40,683 nt of DNA, from contig JAFSJE010000063.1 in assembly GCA_017439425.1 (NCBI GenBank), forward strand, positions 1 to 40,683. Reading direction: 5' to 3'. The notes beneath the pieces are model-generated. The model ran no database searches, had not been told where the DNA came from, and worked only from the letters and a program-made list of their open reading frames with translations. Shown here one piece after another: positions 1 through 6,807 of this stretch (positions are counted from its first letter, which is position 1; each line of letters begins with the position of its first letter). The translations under genes and the position numbers were made by a program. The DNA comes from Oscillospiraceae bacterium (GTDB lineage Bacteria > Bacillota > Clostridia > Oscillospirales > Oscillospiraceae).

Positions 1-24
1 AGCCAGGATCAAACTCTCTGTAAA
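1..24 (-). rRNA. rrs: 16S rRNA gene, 5' end only (runs off left edge)
   Basis: Read on the minus strand, bases 17 to 1 are AGAGTTTGATCCTGGCT, the universal 5' primer site of bacterial 16S rRNA, which lies about 7 nt inside the mature 5' end. The mature start is therefore placed near 24 by analogy, not seen directly. The rest of the gene lies beyond the window. Two strong promoters upstream (minus strand 311-339 and 208-236) support a full rRNA operon here. Confidence 0.95.
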
Positions 25-207
25 TTGTATCTTAAAGCCTTTCGGCCTTAAAATCTAATCTACTAAGTTAAATACTTAGCTCTCAAAAGAATTAATTTTT
101 GACTCTTCGTTCAAAGAGTCGCCCATTTTTCTGGTGCTTTTCTTTGTCTACATTGTTTAATTCGCAAGGTGCATTCCGCATTCAATCTCTTTCGTGCGGG
201 TTCCTCT

Positions 208-236
208 ATCTTAGCACTTTCAAGTCCGTTTGTCAA
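208..236 (-). promoter_or_regulatory. rRNA promoter P2 (sigma-A type)
   Basis: On the minus strand TTGACA (236-231), a 17-base spacer and TAAGAT (213-208). Perfect -35 box, near-perfect -10, consensus spacing, about 185 bases upstream of the 16S 5' end. Confidence 0.88.
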
Positions 237-310
237 GAACTTTTTTCGTTTCTTTCAAACTTTTTTCAAGCCGCTCTTTTCGAGGATCGCCTCTCTCGAA
301 GCGCTTGGCT

Positions 311-339
311 ATATTACCACTCAGTTGCTCAAATGTCAA
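311..339 (-). promoter_or_regulatory. rRNA promoter P1 (sigma-A type)
   Basis: On the minus strand TTGACA (339-334), a 17-base spacer and TAATAT (316-311). Upstream is an A/T-rich block with A-tracts that may act as an UP element. Tandem promoters about 100 bases apart are usual for rRNA operons. Confidence 0.88.
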
Positions 340-370
340 GAGGTTTTTTCAAAAATTTTCAAGTTTTTTC

Positions 371-397
371 TAAAAAGTTCGCCCCTCACCGGGGCGA
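371..397 (-). terminator. Terminator after dpaB
   Basis: In minus-strand RNA the arms UCGCCCC (397-391) and GGGGCGA (385-379) form a GC-rich hairpin with a 5-base loop, followed by ACUUUUUA. It begins 7 bases after the dpaB stop and insulates dpaB from the rRNA promoters. Confidence 0.85.
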
Positions 398-404
398 GCA
401 GTTT

Positions 405-974
405 TCACTTCAAAACGGGCTGCATCTGCTCTCCTTTGAGAGCCATTTCTATCGCTTTTTCTGCTTCTGTAAGATCCGCTACAACGCTCATAGGTTTATT
501 GATCGTATCGTCCTGCCGCATCGGCACGAAGTATATATTCCGCCGCACCATCAGTTTTCCTATATTCTCTGCGCTTGCTCCGAGAGCGTCGTTGGTGCTT
601 ACAGCAATTACTACCGGCTTTCCGTTTCGCAGATGACTCTTTACCGCCATTGTCACCGCAGTATCGTTTACGCCGTTTGCAAGCTTTGCGAGAGTATTAC
701 CCGTGCACGGCGCGACCAGCATAGCATCCGTCATTTTCTTCGGGCCGATAGGCTCTGCTCCGGCTATCGACGATATCGGTTCTCTTCCCGTTATTCTTAT
801 TATTTCCTGCGTAAAATGCTCCCTCGTTCCGAAGCGCGTATCGGTCGCTGCCGCGGTCTCGCTCATTATCGGAACTATATCGTAAATGCCCGACAGCTCC
901 TCCATTAGCTTCAGTGCCTTGCTGAAGGTGCAGAACGAGCCGGTAAGCGCAAAGCCCAGCTTCTTTTTACTCAA
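405..974 (-). CDS. dpaB: Dipicolinate synthase subunit B
   Basis: Flavodoxin-like subunit of dipicolinate synthase, which makes dipicolinic acid from dihydrodipicolinate in the mother cell so that the spore core can be loaded with Ca-DPA. The 189-residue protein has the family's N-terminal GFALTGSFCTF segment (phosphate-binding loop of the flavoprotein fold), a central VAPCTGNTLAKLANG motif and the IAVSTNDALGAS segment, and its length fits SpoVFB. Translation starts at TTG; the TGA stop of dpaA overlaps it in TTGA, so the subunits are coupled. A terminator follows. Reading it as dpaB rather than another flavoprotein rests on the sequence plus the adjoining dpaA. Confidence 0.93.
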   Translation of the reverse strand: MSKKKLGFALTGSFCTFSKALKLMEELSGIYDIVPIMSETAAATDTRFGTREHFTQEIIRITGREPISSIAGAEPIGPKKMTDAMLVAPCTGNTLAKLANGVNDTAVTMAVKSHLRNGKPVVIAVSTNDALGASAENIGKLMVRRNIYFVPMRQDDTINKPMSVVADLTEAEKAIEMALKGEQMQPVLK

Positions 975-1597
975 GGTTTCGCCCTCTCCCCTTTTCTGAT
1001 GAAGGCGGCTATCGCCTCCGCAGCGGATCTGGGAGCGTATTTTGCCGGAAGTCCGGGAGCGGCCACAACGCGCATACCGCGCTTTTCGGCTTCCTCCTGA
1101 TCGAAGCCTCCCGGCTTCGAGGCAAGCTCGATGAGCAGCGCGCCCTTTCTGAGATTATCGAGGTCGACAACCCTCTCCGGCACTGTATTAATTATAATTG
1201 TGCCGCCGATGTTCTCTATCGGCGCTGCATTCATTCCGAGAATTGCAAACATCGCTCTCTCGCGCTCGCTTCTGCACGCGACAGTAACAGACGCGCCAAG
1301 CGCATTCAGCTTTTCAGCCAGAAGCTTTGCGATCCGACCCGAGCCGACGACCGTCACACTTCTGCCGGAGATTGTTCTGTCGAGCTCGCGCATCAGAAGC
1401 CATACCGCACCCTCGGCAGTTATATCCGCGTTGCGAGTCAGATACTCCTCGTCAGATGCGTAGTTCACGATATTCGCTCCGTGCAGCTTTGCCGTTGGTG
1501 TCGGTACTATCATATCCGCCTCGTCTTCAGGCGCGCAGGTGAGCATCGTTTTCAGTATTTCAAAACGCTCGTCGGCACCCATTACATAGTATTTCAT
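971..1597 (-). CDS. dpaA: Dipicolinate synthase subunit A (short form)
   Basis: NAD(P)-binding subunit of dipicolinate synthase, partner of DpaB. Visible signs are the TAEGAVWLLM segment near residue 62, a Rossmann loop VVGSGRIAKLLAEKL, and the C-terminal IELASKPGGFD and VAAPGLPAKYAPRSAAE motifs that are diagnostic for SpoVFA. The start is set at ATG 1597 because GGAGG lies 7 bases upstream; an in-frame start at 1660 has no such site. At 208 residues it is clearly shorter than the roughly 300 residues I know for SpoVFA, and the missing part is in the N-terminal domain before TAEG. A sigma-K-like promoter lies upstream, in the tail of proC. Confidence 0.9.
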   Translation of the reverse strand: MKYYVMGADERFEILKTMLTCAPEDEADMIVPTPTAKLHGANIVNYASDEEYLTRNADITAEGAVWLLMRELDRTISGRSVTVVGSGRIAKLLAEKLNALGASVTVACRSERERAMFAILGMNAAPIENIGGTIIINTVPERVVDLDNLRKGALLIELASKPGGFDQEEAEKRGMRVVAAPGLPAKYAPRSAAEAIAAFIRKGERAKP

Positions 1598-1625
1598 CTC
1601 ATCGCCTCCAAAATCAGCTGCGAGA

Positions 1626-1652
1626 TATACTATGCAGAAAAATAAGGGCTGT
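1626..1652 (-). promoter_or_regulatory. Candidate sigma-K promoter for dpaAB
   Basis: On the minus strand, AC (1652-1651), a 16-base spacer and CATAGTATA (1634-1626) fit the sigma-K pattern AC-N16/17-CATANNNTA. The family expectation is that dpaAB is transcribed by mother-cell sigma-K. The motif is short and degenerate, so this is inference supported by gene function and position just upstream of dpaA. Confidence 0.5.
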
Positions 1653-1667
1653 GCAGCCACAGCCCTT
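1637..1667 (-). terminator. Terminator after proC
   Basis: Minus-strand RNA folds AAGGGCUGUG (1667-1658), a 4-base loop and CACAGCCCUU (1653-1644), followed by AUUUUUC. It starts 5 bases after the proC stop codon and overlaps the candidate sigma-K promoter for dpaAB. Confidence 0.9.
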
Positions 1668-1671
1668 AGAT

Positions 1672-2469
1672 TTATCCCAATTCTCTGTTCTTATCCCTCG
1701 CAGCGATTACAGCGTTCATCACGCTCGCGCGAAACGCGCCCTCCTCAAGAGTCCGCACTGCCTCAATAGTCGATCCGCCCGGTGAGCATACGGCGTCCTT
1801 CAATTCGCCCGGGTGCATTCCCGACGATAGCATAAGCGCCGCCGAACCCCTTAGCGTTGCAGCCGCAAGCTCGTAAGCAGTCTTGCGGGGTATTCCGCAG
1901 GTAACTGCTCCGTCAGCAAGCGCCTCCATAAACATAAAGCAGTACGCGGGGCCGCATCCCGAAAGCGCGCTGCCCGCGTCGAAAAGGCGCTCCGGAAGCT
2001 CTACAAGATTTCCTGTGCCCTTGAACGCGCTGAGAAACTCGCTCTGCGCGGTATCGCTCACTCCGTCCGCCGTCCATAGCATAACGCCCTCGCCGATGGC
2101 GCAAGGTGTATTCGGCATTACGCGGATAAAGGGGTAGTCTGCACCGAGAAGAGAGCGGAGCGTTTCGATAGTCAGTCCCGCCGCCATGCTGACGAGAGTA
2201 AAGGGCGCAGTTCTCGCACTCAGAACCGGTGCGATTTCTCCCAGCACGCCCGCCATCATCTGAGGCTTGACGCCGAGGATTATATAATCCGCTCGCTCGG
2301 CAATCTCTATGTTCGAGTAAACCTTTGCGCCTATTCTGTCGGCAAGCGCTCTAGCCTTCTCAGGCGTTCTATTCGAGATAAGAATATTCTCGCCGCCGAC
2401 AATCCCTGCCGCCGCAGTCGAGAGCGCGGAGCCCATATTCCCCGCGCCGATGAAGCCGTAAATTGCCAT
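1672..2469 (-). CDS. proC: Pyrroline-5-carboxylate reductase
   Basis: Catalyses the last step of proline synthesis, NAD(P)H-dependent reduction of pyrroline-5-carboxylate. The 265-residue protein begins with the dinucleotide-binding loop GFIGAGNMGSAL (residues 5-16), has the family motif MPNTPCAIGEG about residue 117, and ends with the GCGPAYCFMFMEALADGAV and SPGGSTIEAVRTLEEGAFR segments that form the substrate site. Its ATG shares one base with the proA stop codon (TAATG), so it is translationally coupled as the last gene of a membrane protein-proB-proA-proC operon. A canonical terminator follows. Confidence 0.97.
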   Translation of the reverse strand: MAIYGFIGAGNMGSALSTAAAGIVGGENILISNRTPEKARALADRIGAKVYSNIEIAERADYIILGVKPQMMAGVLGEIAPVLSARTAPFTLVSMAAGLTIETLRSLLGADYPFIRVMPNTPCAIGEGVMLWTADGVSDTAQSEFLSAFKGTGNLVELPERLFDAGSALSGCGPAYCFMFMEALADGAVTCGIPRKTAYELAAATLRGSAALMLSSGMHPGELKDAVCSPGGSTIEAVRTLEEGAFRASVMNAVIAARDKNRELG

Positions 2470-3716
2470 TACCGCACCTGTCCCTTTCCCTCGATGAGAT
2501 ACTTCCAGCTTGTAAGCTCCTCAAGACCCATCGGGCCGCGGGCGTGAAGCTTCTGCGTCGATATTCCTATTTCCGCGCCGAAGCCGAACTCACCGCCGTC
2601 CGTGAAGCGGGTCGAAGCATTGTGATACACAGCCGCGGCGTCGATCTCGTTCATAAAGCGCGCCGCCTTTCCGGCATTTTCGGTGATTATCGCCTCAGAG
2701 TGTCCGGTTGTGTGCTCGGAGATGAATTCTATCGCCTCGTCGATGCCGCGCACCGTCTTGACGGCGAGGATGAGATCGCCGTACTCAGTATCCCAGTCCT
2801 CCTCGGTCGCCTCTTTCGCGCGCGTGCCGAGGATGTTGCATATTTTCGAGTCGCCGCGAAGCTCGAGATGAGCATCGTCCATCCAGCCCATCGCCTCGTT
2901 CAGAAATGCCTCAGCTATCGCCTTGTCGAGCACCAGGCACTCGGCGGCGTTGCAGACCGACGGGCGCGAGCACTTGGCGTTGCGGAGTATATCCGACGCC
3001 ATACTGATGTCCGCCTCGCTCTCGACGTAAACGTGGCACACGCCCTCTCCGGTGCGTATGACCGGAACCGACGCTTCATTGACTACGCTTCTTATAAGTC
3101 CCCTGCCTCCGCGAGGAATCAGCACGTCAACATAGTCGTTAAGGTGCATGAGCGCCCGCGCCGATTCGCGGGAGGTGTCCTCTATAAGGGAAACTGCGTT
3201 CTCATCAACGCCGACGCCCGCGAGCGCCTCGCGCATGATTTTTACGGCGCAGATGTTCGAGCGTATCGCCTCCCTGCCGCCGCGCAGTATGCAGGCGTTG
3301 CCGGATTTGAGGCACAGCGCCGCCGCGTCGACCGTTACATTCGGACGCGCCTCGTAAATTATTGCGATCACGCCGAGCGGTACGCGGCGCTTTATGATAA
3401 CGAGTCCGTTCGGGCGCGACCACTCTCTGATAGTCTCTCCCACCGGGTCGGGGAGCTCCGCCGCGGCGCGAACTCCGTCGGCTATTTTCTCGATTCGCTC
3501 TCTTGTGAGACGAAGTCTGTCTAAAAGCGACTCGCTCATGCCGCTCTTTTCAGCCTCCGCTAAATCCTCCGCGTTTGCGGCAAGCCAGGCTTCCGCTTTT
3601 TCCGTAAGCGCGTCTGCTATCGCGTAAAGCGCGCGGTTCTTCTCCTCAGTTGTGAGCAGCGCGACCGCCCGGGAAGCGCGTTTCGCGGCTTTTCCTGTTT
3701 CAATAAGCTCAGACAT
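2469..3716 (-). CDS. proA: Glutamate-5-semialdehyde dehydrogenase (gamma-glutamyl phosphate reductase)
   Basis: Reduces gamma-glutamyl phosphate with NADPH, the second step of proline synthesis. The 415-residue product has the aldehyde-dehydrogenase fold, with PLGVIAIIYEARPNVT near the cofactor site and the catalytic cysteine in PSVCNAAECLV. The frame is open up to 3839, but ATG 3716 (MSELIETGKAAKRAS) matches the family N-terminus and leaves a 4-base gap after proB, so I chose it. It lies between proB and proC with coupled spacing. Confidence 0.97.
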   Translation of the reverse strand: MSELIETGKAAKRASRAVALLTTEEKNRALYAIADALTEKAEAWLAANAEDLAEAEKSGMSESLLDRLRLTRERIEKIADGVRAAAELPDPVGETIREWSRPNGLVIIKRRVPLGVIAIIYEARPNVTVDAAALCLKSGNACILRGGREAIRSNICAVKIMREALAGVGVDENAVSLIEDTSRESARALMHLNDYVDVLIPRGGRGLIRSVVNEASVPVIRTGEGVCHVYVESEADISMASDILRNAKCSRPSVCNAAECLVLDKAIAEAFLNEAMGWMDDAHLELRGDSKICNILGTRAKEATEEDWDTEYGDLILAVKTVRGIDEAIEFISEHTTGHSEAIITENAGKAARFMNEIDAAAVYHNASTRFTDGGEFGFGAEIGISTQKLHARGPMGLEELTSWKYLIEGKGQVR

Positions 3717-3720
3717 ATTC

Positions 3721-4500
3721 TCAGCCTCCGAATCTTGTTCCGATGTTCTCTCCGGCGACGATGCCGTAGAGATCCTCGGGGCGTTTGCCGTTTGTAATGA
3801 CCATCTCGCAGCCGGCGTCCATGCATATCTTCGCGGCATTCAGCTTCGTCGCCATGCCGCCCGTTCCGCGCCACGTTCCGGCGCCGCCCGCCATCGCCAT
3901 GATCTCCGGCGTAAGAGCCGTTACTCTGTGGAGCAGCACCGCATTTTCGTCCGCCCTCGGATCAGCGCTGTAAAGTCCGTCGATATCGCTGAGCAGAACG
4001 AGCAGATCAGCCCCGATAAGCGCCGCGACGAGCGCGGACAGCGTATCGTTGTCGCCGAGGGTCTTGTGCGCTCCGGTCTCGATCTCAGCGGAGGAGACCG
4101 AATCGTTCTCGTTGACAACCGGCAGAACGCCCATCTCGAGCAGAGACGAGAACGTAGCGCGCAGGTGCTCCTCGCGCTCGCCCTCGTCTATATCGTCTCC
4201 GGTAAGCAGTATCTGCGCCACCGTGCCGTTGTACTCCGAAAAAAGCTTATCATATATGTGCATGATGCGGCACTGACCGACGGCGGCAGCCGCCTGCTTC
4301 ATTCTCAGCTCCTTCGGCCGCTCAGTAAGTCCGAGGGCGCTCGTGCCGACCGCGATAGCGCCGGAGGAAACTAAAATCACCTCGTTACCCATACCCATAA
4401 GGTCGCTTATCGCGCGCAGGAGCTTGTCCATGCTCATTAAATCGAGTGAGCCGGAGGCGTGGGTCAGTGTGCTCGTGCCGACCTTTATTACTATTCTCAT
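3721..4500 (-). CDS. proB: Glutamate 5-kinase without PUA domain
   Basis: Phosphorylates glutamate to gamma-glutamyl phosphate, the committed step of proline synthesis. The 259-residue protein is an amino-acid kinase domain only: IVIKVGTSTLT at residues 3-13, EVILVSSGAIAVG at about 39-51, NENDSVSSAEIETGAHKTLGDNDTLSA for substrate binding and the GGMATKLNAAKI segment near 215. Many ProB proteins (about 365 residues) carry a C-terminal PUA domain, absent here. Its ATG overlaps the stop of the upstream membrane protein gene in ATGA. Proline feedback inhibition is a property of the kinase domain in known enzymes. Confidence 0.95.
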   Translation of the reverse strand: MRIVIKVGTSTLTHASGSLDLMSMDKLLRAISDLMGMGNEVILVSSGAIAVGTSALGLTERPKELRMKQAAAAVGQCRIMHIYDKLFSEYNGTVAQILLTGDDIDEGEREEHLRATFSSLLEMGVLPVVNENDSVSSAEIETGAHKTLGDNDTLSALVAALIGADLLVLLSDIDGLYSADPRADENAVLLHRVTALTPEIMAMAGGAGTWRGTGGMATKLNAAKICMDAGCEMVITNGKRPEDLYGIVAGENIGTRFGG

Positions 4501-5072
4501 TCTTCTTCCGTCTCCTCTTCAGATTTCTGCCTGCGAGTTGTAAACCAGTTTACGCACAGTCCGATGAGGCTGAGCGCGCCGGACACGAGCAGCGTTATCT
4601 CCGGAAACACCGGGATCGGCGCAAGGATGAGCTCCACGTTGTCGATTATCACGACAGAGCATAAGAGAACTATCCCCGCAAAAATGAACTGCATGATTTT
4701 CAAGGGGCTTCCCAGCACCGTCAGTGATACCGCGCTCTGAAGCATCATAACGCCAAGAACGAGTGCGACGATGCCTGTATACGCGTAAAATGACCCCGCG
4801 ACGAGGTCTATCCTGACAAGTCCGCATACTCCGAGCAGGAGCATCAGAACACCGACAGCGAAGCTGTAATCGTTCATTCTTCGATAAGCTCCGGTGAAAA
4901 AGAAAATAAACAGCGCCGCAGCTCCCGCAAAAAGCAGCGCAACGCAGAACACAACGCTGAGCGTCGTGACGTTTATCTCACTCGATAGAAGCAGCAGGGC
5001 TCCGAGAATGATGCACACAATGCTGAGAGCTACCTGAATCCCGAGTCCCGAAATACGTTTTTTCTTTTCCAT
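4497..5072 (-). CDS. Six-helix membrane protein, DUF308/HdeD-like
   Basis: A 191-residue integral membrane protein with about six hydrophobic segments (roughly residues 11-32, 36-62, 69-88, 93-115, 124-143 and 154-176), a short basic N-terminus and an acidic C-terminal tail ending EEETEEE. The paired-helix repeat pattern resembles the DUF308/HdeD group; I recognise no catalytic motif. It is the first gene of the proline operon and overlaps proB by ATGA. A GGGAG site precedes its ATG. Its role is unknown; a link with proline or osmotic stress is only suggested by position. Confidence 0.7.
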   Translation of the reverse strand: MEKKKRISGLGIQVALSIVCIILGALLLLSSEINVTTLSVVFCVALLFAGAAALFIFFFTGAYRRMNDYSFAVGVLMLLLGVCGLVRIDLVAGSFYAYTGIVALVLGVMMLQSAVSLTVLGSPLKIMQFIFAGIVLLCSVVIIDNVELILAPIPVFPEITLLVSGALSLIGLCVNWFTTRRQKSEEETEEE

Positions 5073-5096
5073 ATTCTCTATCTCCCTCGGATAATA

Positions 5097-5129
5097 TTAA
5101 AACGCGAGCCCAACGCATGGGTCGCGTTT
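5097..5129 (-). terminator. Terminator after tRNA-Leu
   Basis: Minus-strand RNA forms AAACGCGA (5129-5122) paired with UCGCGUUU (5107-5100), with inner CCCA/UGGG pairs and a short loop, followed by UUAAUAUUA. It lies about 55 bases after the tRNA-Leu CCA end and just before the membrane protein gene. Confidence 0.75.
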
Positions 5130-5181
5130 CGTCCTCTGATGGTTTTCATGCCGGAACAGCGCTCAAGCGCTGTTACGGCGG

Positions 5182-5266
5182 TGGTGCGGGTAGCCGGACT
5201 CGAACCGGCACGGGTCGCCCCGAGAGATTTTAAGTCTCTTGTGTCTACCTATTTCACCATACCCGC
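5182..5266 (-). tRNA. tRNA-Leu (anticodon TAA), CCA encoded
   Basis: An 85-base gene in RNA sense: acceptor GCGGGTA pairs with TACCCGC, D-loop region GGTGAAATAGGTAGAC, anticodon loop CTTAAAA with TAA, a long variable arm typical of class II tRNA, the T-loop GGTTCGAGTCC, discriminator A and encoded CCA (5184-5182). The first base, 5266, directly follows the stop codon of the DUF896 gene, so the two are almost certainly cotranscribed. Confidence 0.97.
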
Positions 5267-5467
5267 TTATTTTTTGCCGAGAGGACGCTTATTGCCCTTC
5301 TCGTCAACGACATATGTATTGTCGAGCTGGCCTGTAAGGCTCGCCTTGACCGCCTCGATGTACTCGCGGCGAAGCTCGGCGCGCTCAGCGAGCTCCTCCT
5401 CTGTGAGGACTCTTTCACGGGATATGCGCGTAAGCTCCGAAATTCTGTCTATTCTCTTTTGCTCCAT
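5267..5467 (-). CDS. DUF896 family small protein (YnzC-like)
   Basis: A 66-residue, highly charged, predicted helical protein. The segment ELTRISRERVLTEEELAERA followed by LRREYIEAVKASLTGQLDNTYV is the signature of the DUF896 (YnzC) family, a small cytoplasmic two-helix protein of unknown biochemical role. ATG 5467 has a GGGGGTG site upstream. The TAA stop (5269-5267) touches the first base of tRNA-Leu with no spacer. A near-consensus sigma-A promoter starts 20 bases upstream of the ATG, inside the tail of the SLH gene, so this is a two-gene mRNA-tRNA unit. Confidence 0.9.
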   Translation of the reverse strand: MEQKRIDRISELTRISRERVLTEEELAERAELRREYIEAVKASLTGQLDNTYVVDEKGNKRPLGKK

Positions 5468-5486
5468 GTCGCACCCCCGTGAAAGT

Positions 5487-5515
5487 ATTTTAATTATTTA
5501 GTCACTTGTTGTCAA
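5487..5515 (-). promoter_or_regulatory. Promoter of the DUF896-tRNA-Leu unit
   Basis: On the minus strand TTGACA (5515-5510), 17-base spacer, TAAAAT (5492-5487). The -35 box lies within the last codons of the SLH protein gene. Spacing and sequence are near the sigma-A consensus. Confidence 0.82.
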
Positions 5516-6758
5516 GCTTTTTATATCGCATTATTATATCCGCGACGTGCGCCCTCGTCGCATCGTCCTGCGGCTTGACGCCGCCCTCGCCGATAGAGAT
5601 CATCTTATTTTCCATCGCCCATTTCATCGCACTCTGCGCCCAGGAGGAAACTCCCGTGATATCGTCGCCGCTGACCTCCGGAGATCCGGAGAGTCTGTGG
5701 AGAAGCGCACATAGCTGTTCGTAGGTTATATTTCGGTCCGGCTCGAAAAGATTATCTCCGACGCCCTTAATATAGCCCTTGTCAGCCGCCCACGCGACCT
5801 CCTTTGCGTACCAGGCATAGTCCAATACGTCTGTGAAGTCGTTTTTGCCGCCGAGGGCAGGCTTTCCGGCTATTCTGTGCAGAACCACCGCCATCATAGC
5901 GCGGGTCATGCTGTCGTTTACGCCGAAGGAGCCGTCCGGGTAGCCGTTGAAAAGTCCGCGCCGCGAGACGTAATCCACCGCCTCCGCCATCCACGAGCCC
6001 TCCGGCACGTCGGTATATTTCACCGCCGGAAGAAGCTCCTCTTCGGGCTCCTTCACGGCGTCATTATTCTCCTCGGGCTTCTCCGGCTCGTCGACATGTT
6101 CCTTGAAATAGATAGTCTGTATACTGTGACTTGCCTTGCCGTCCTCGATGAGATTGTAGCTGATGATTACCGATTTATCGCCCTTCATCGAGCTCTTCGC
6201 CGCGATAACGGCAACGGTCTTGTCGGCCGAGAGCGTTGTCATGACGTCCTTGGAGTTTGCTACAACGCTGTCAAGCGCTGCGCCGCTCGTGATAAAGTAG
6301 ATGCTTCTGGACGAGGCGTCGTATTCAAAGGTATAGCGCCCGTCGTTTCCCACCACTATGTAGCTCTCCGGAGTCTTGTCCGGGGTGCTGTAAAAGCCCT
6401 CCTTCGGGTAGACGAGGTTAACGTCGATCGCGTATTTAACGCCGTCCTTCTCCGCATAGATTTTACCGGAGATGCCCGGCTTTCTGTCGGAGATGCGCAG
6501 CCTGTACTGATCGACAACGCCGTCCTCAAATTTATCGATAACTCCGATGGCGGAGTCACAGGTGACCGTGTAGCTGAGATCGATATTCGGCCCGTTCTCG
6601 GGATGAAGAACGAGCAGATCGTTGGTTTTCGGCTGAACGTTCATAACCTTCTCGTTTCCGAAATAGAGCTGCCGAACCTCATCGTCAGCGACCGCAAACG
6701 GCGCAGAGAGTGCGCAAAGAAGCGCAAAGCAAAGCATAAATGCCGTTATTTTTCTCAT
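5502..6758 (-). CDS. Secreted surface protein with three SLH domains
   Basis: The 418-residue product starts with a signal peptide (basic MRKI, hydrophobic core, likely cut near APFAVA at about residue 24). The middle 220 residues match no family I know. From residue 248 on there are three S-layer homology repeats: YTDVPEGSWMAEAVDYV with GYPDGSFGVNDSMTRA, FTDVLDYAWYAKEVAWA with FEPDRNITYEQ, and a more diverged copy ending DDATRAHVADIIM. SLH domains anchor proteins to secondary cell-wall polymers, so this is a cell-surface protein. ATG 6758 is preferred over 6788 because GGAGGG lies 7 bases upstream. An own promoter is present at 6779-6807. Confidence 0.92.
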   Translation of the reverse strand: MRKITAFMLCFALLCALSAPFAVADDEVRQLYFGNEKVMNVQPKTNDLLVLHPENGPNIDLSYTVTCDSAIGVIDKFEDGVVDQYRLRISDRKPGISGKIYAEKDGVKYAIDVNLVYPKEGFYSTPDKTPESYIVVGNDGRYTFEYDASSRSIYFITSGAALDSVVANSKDVMTTLSADKTVAVIAAKSSMKGDKSVIISYNLIEDGKASHSIQTIYFKEHVDEPEKPEENNDAVKEPEEELLPAVKYTDVPEGSWMAEAVDYVSRRGLFNGYPDGSFGVNDSMTRAMMAVVLHRIAGKPALGGKNDFTDVLDYAWYAKEVAWAADKGYIKGVGDNLFEPDRNITYEQLCALLHRLSGSPEVSGDDITGVSSWAQSAMKWAMENKMISIGEGGVKPQDDATRAHVADIIMRYKKLDNK

Positions 6759-6778
6759 TCCGATCCCTCCTCTCTTAA

Positions 6779-6807
6779 ATAGTAACACAATGGTTACAAA
6801 AATTCAA
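6779..6807 (-). promoter_or_regulatory. Promoter of the SLH protein gene
   Basis: On the minus strand TTGAAT (6807-6802), 17-base spacer, TACTAT (6784-6779). The -35 box overlaps the stop codon region of the upstream fchA-like gene. Confidence 0.75.

Larger units (their letters stand above)
25..370 (-). other. rRNA operon leader and promoter region, no protein gene
   Basis: This gene-free stretch carries the two rRNA promoters and an A/T-rich upstream segment with A-tracts (about 237-270 and 340-375) that look like UP elements. The transcribed leader has three small hairpins: 101-120 (GACTCTT arms), 63-79 (CTAAG arms) and about 32-49 (UUAAGGCC, GAAA loop, GGCUUUAA in the RNA). The RNA segment GACUCUUUGAAC (120-109) resembles a boxA antitermination element, which rRNA leaders normally carry; that match is only approximate. 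Open frames on the plus strand here show no family resemblance. Confidence 0.75.

Noticed and set aside
99-974. Plus-strand frames over the rRNA leader and dpaB
   Set aside because: Cys/Phe/Tyr-rich translation without family match; the DNA is explained by rRNA promoters and dpaB.
5156-5175. Perfect inverted repeat AACAGCGCT/AGCGCTGTT after tRNA-Leu as its terminator
   Set aside because: No U-tract follows; the hairpin at 5097-5129 is followed by UUAAUAUUA and fits better.
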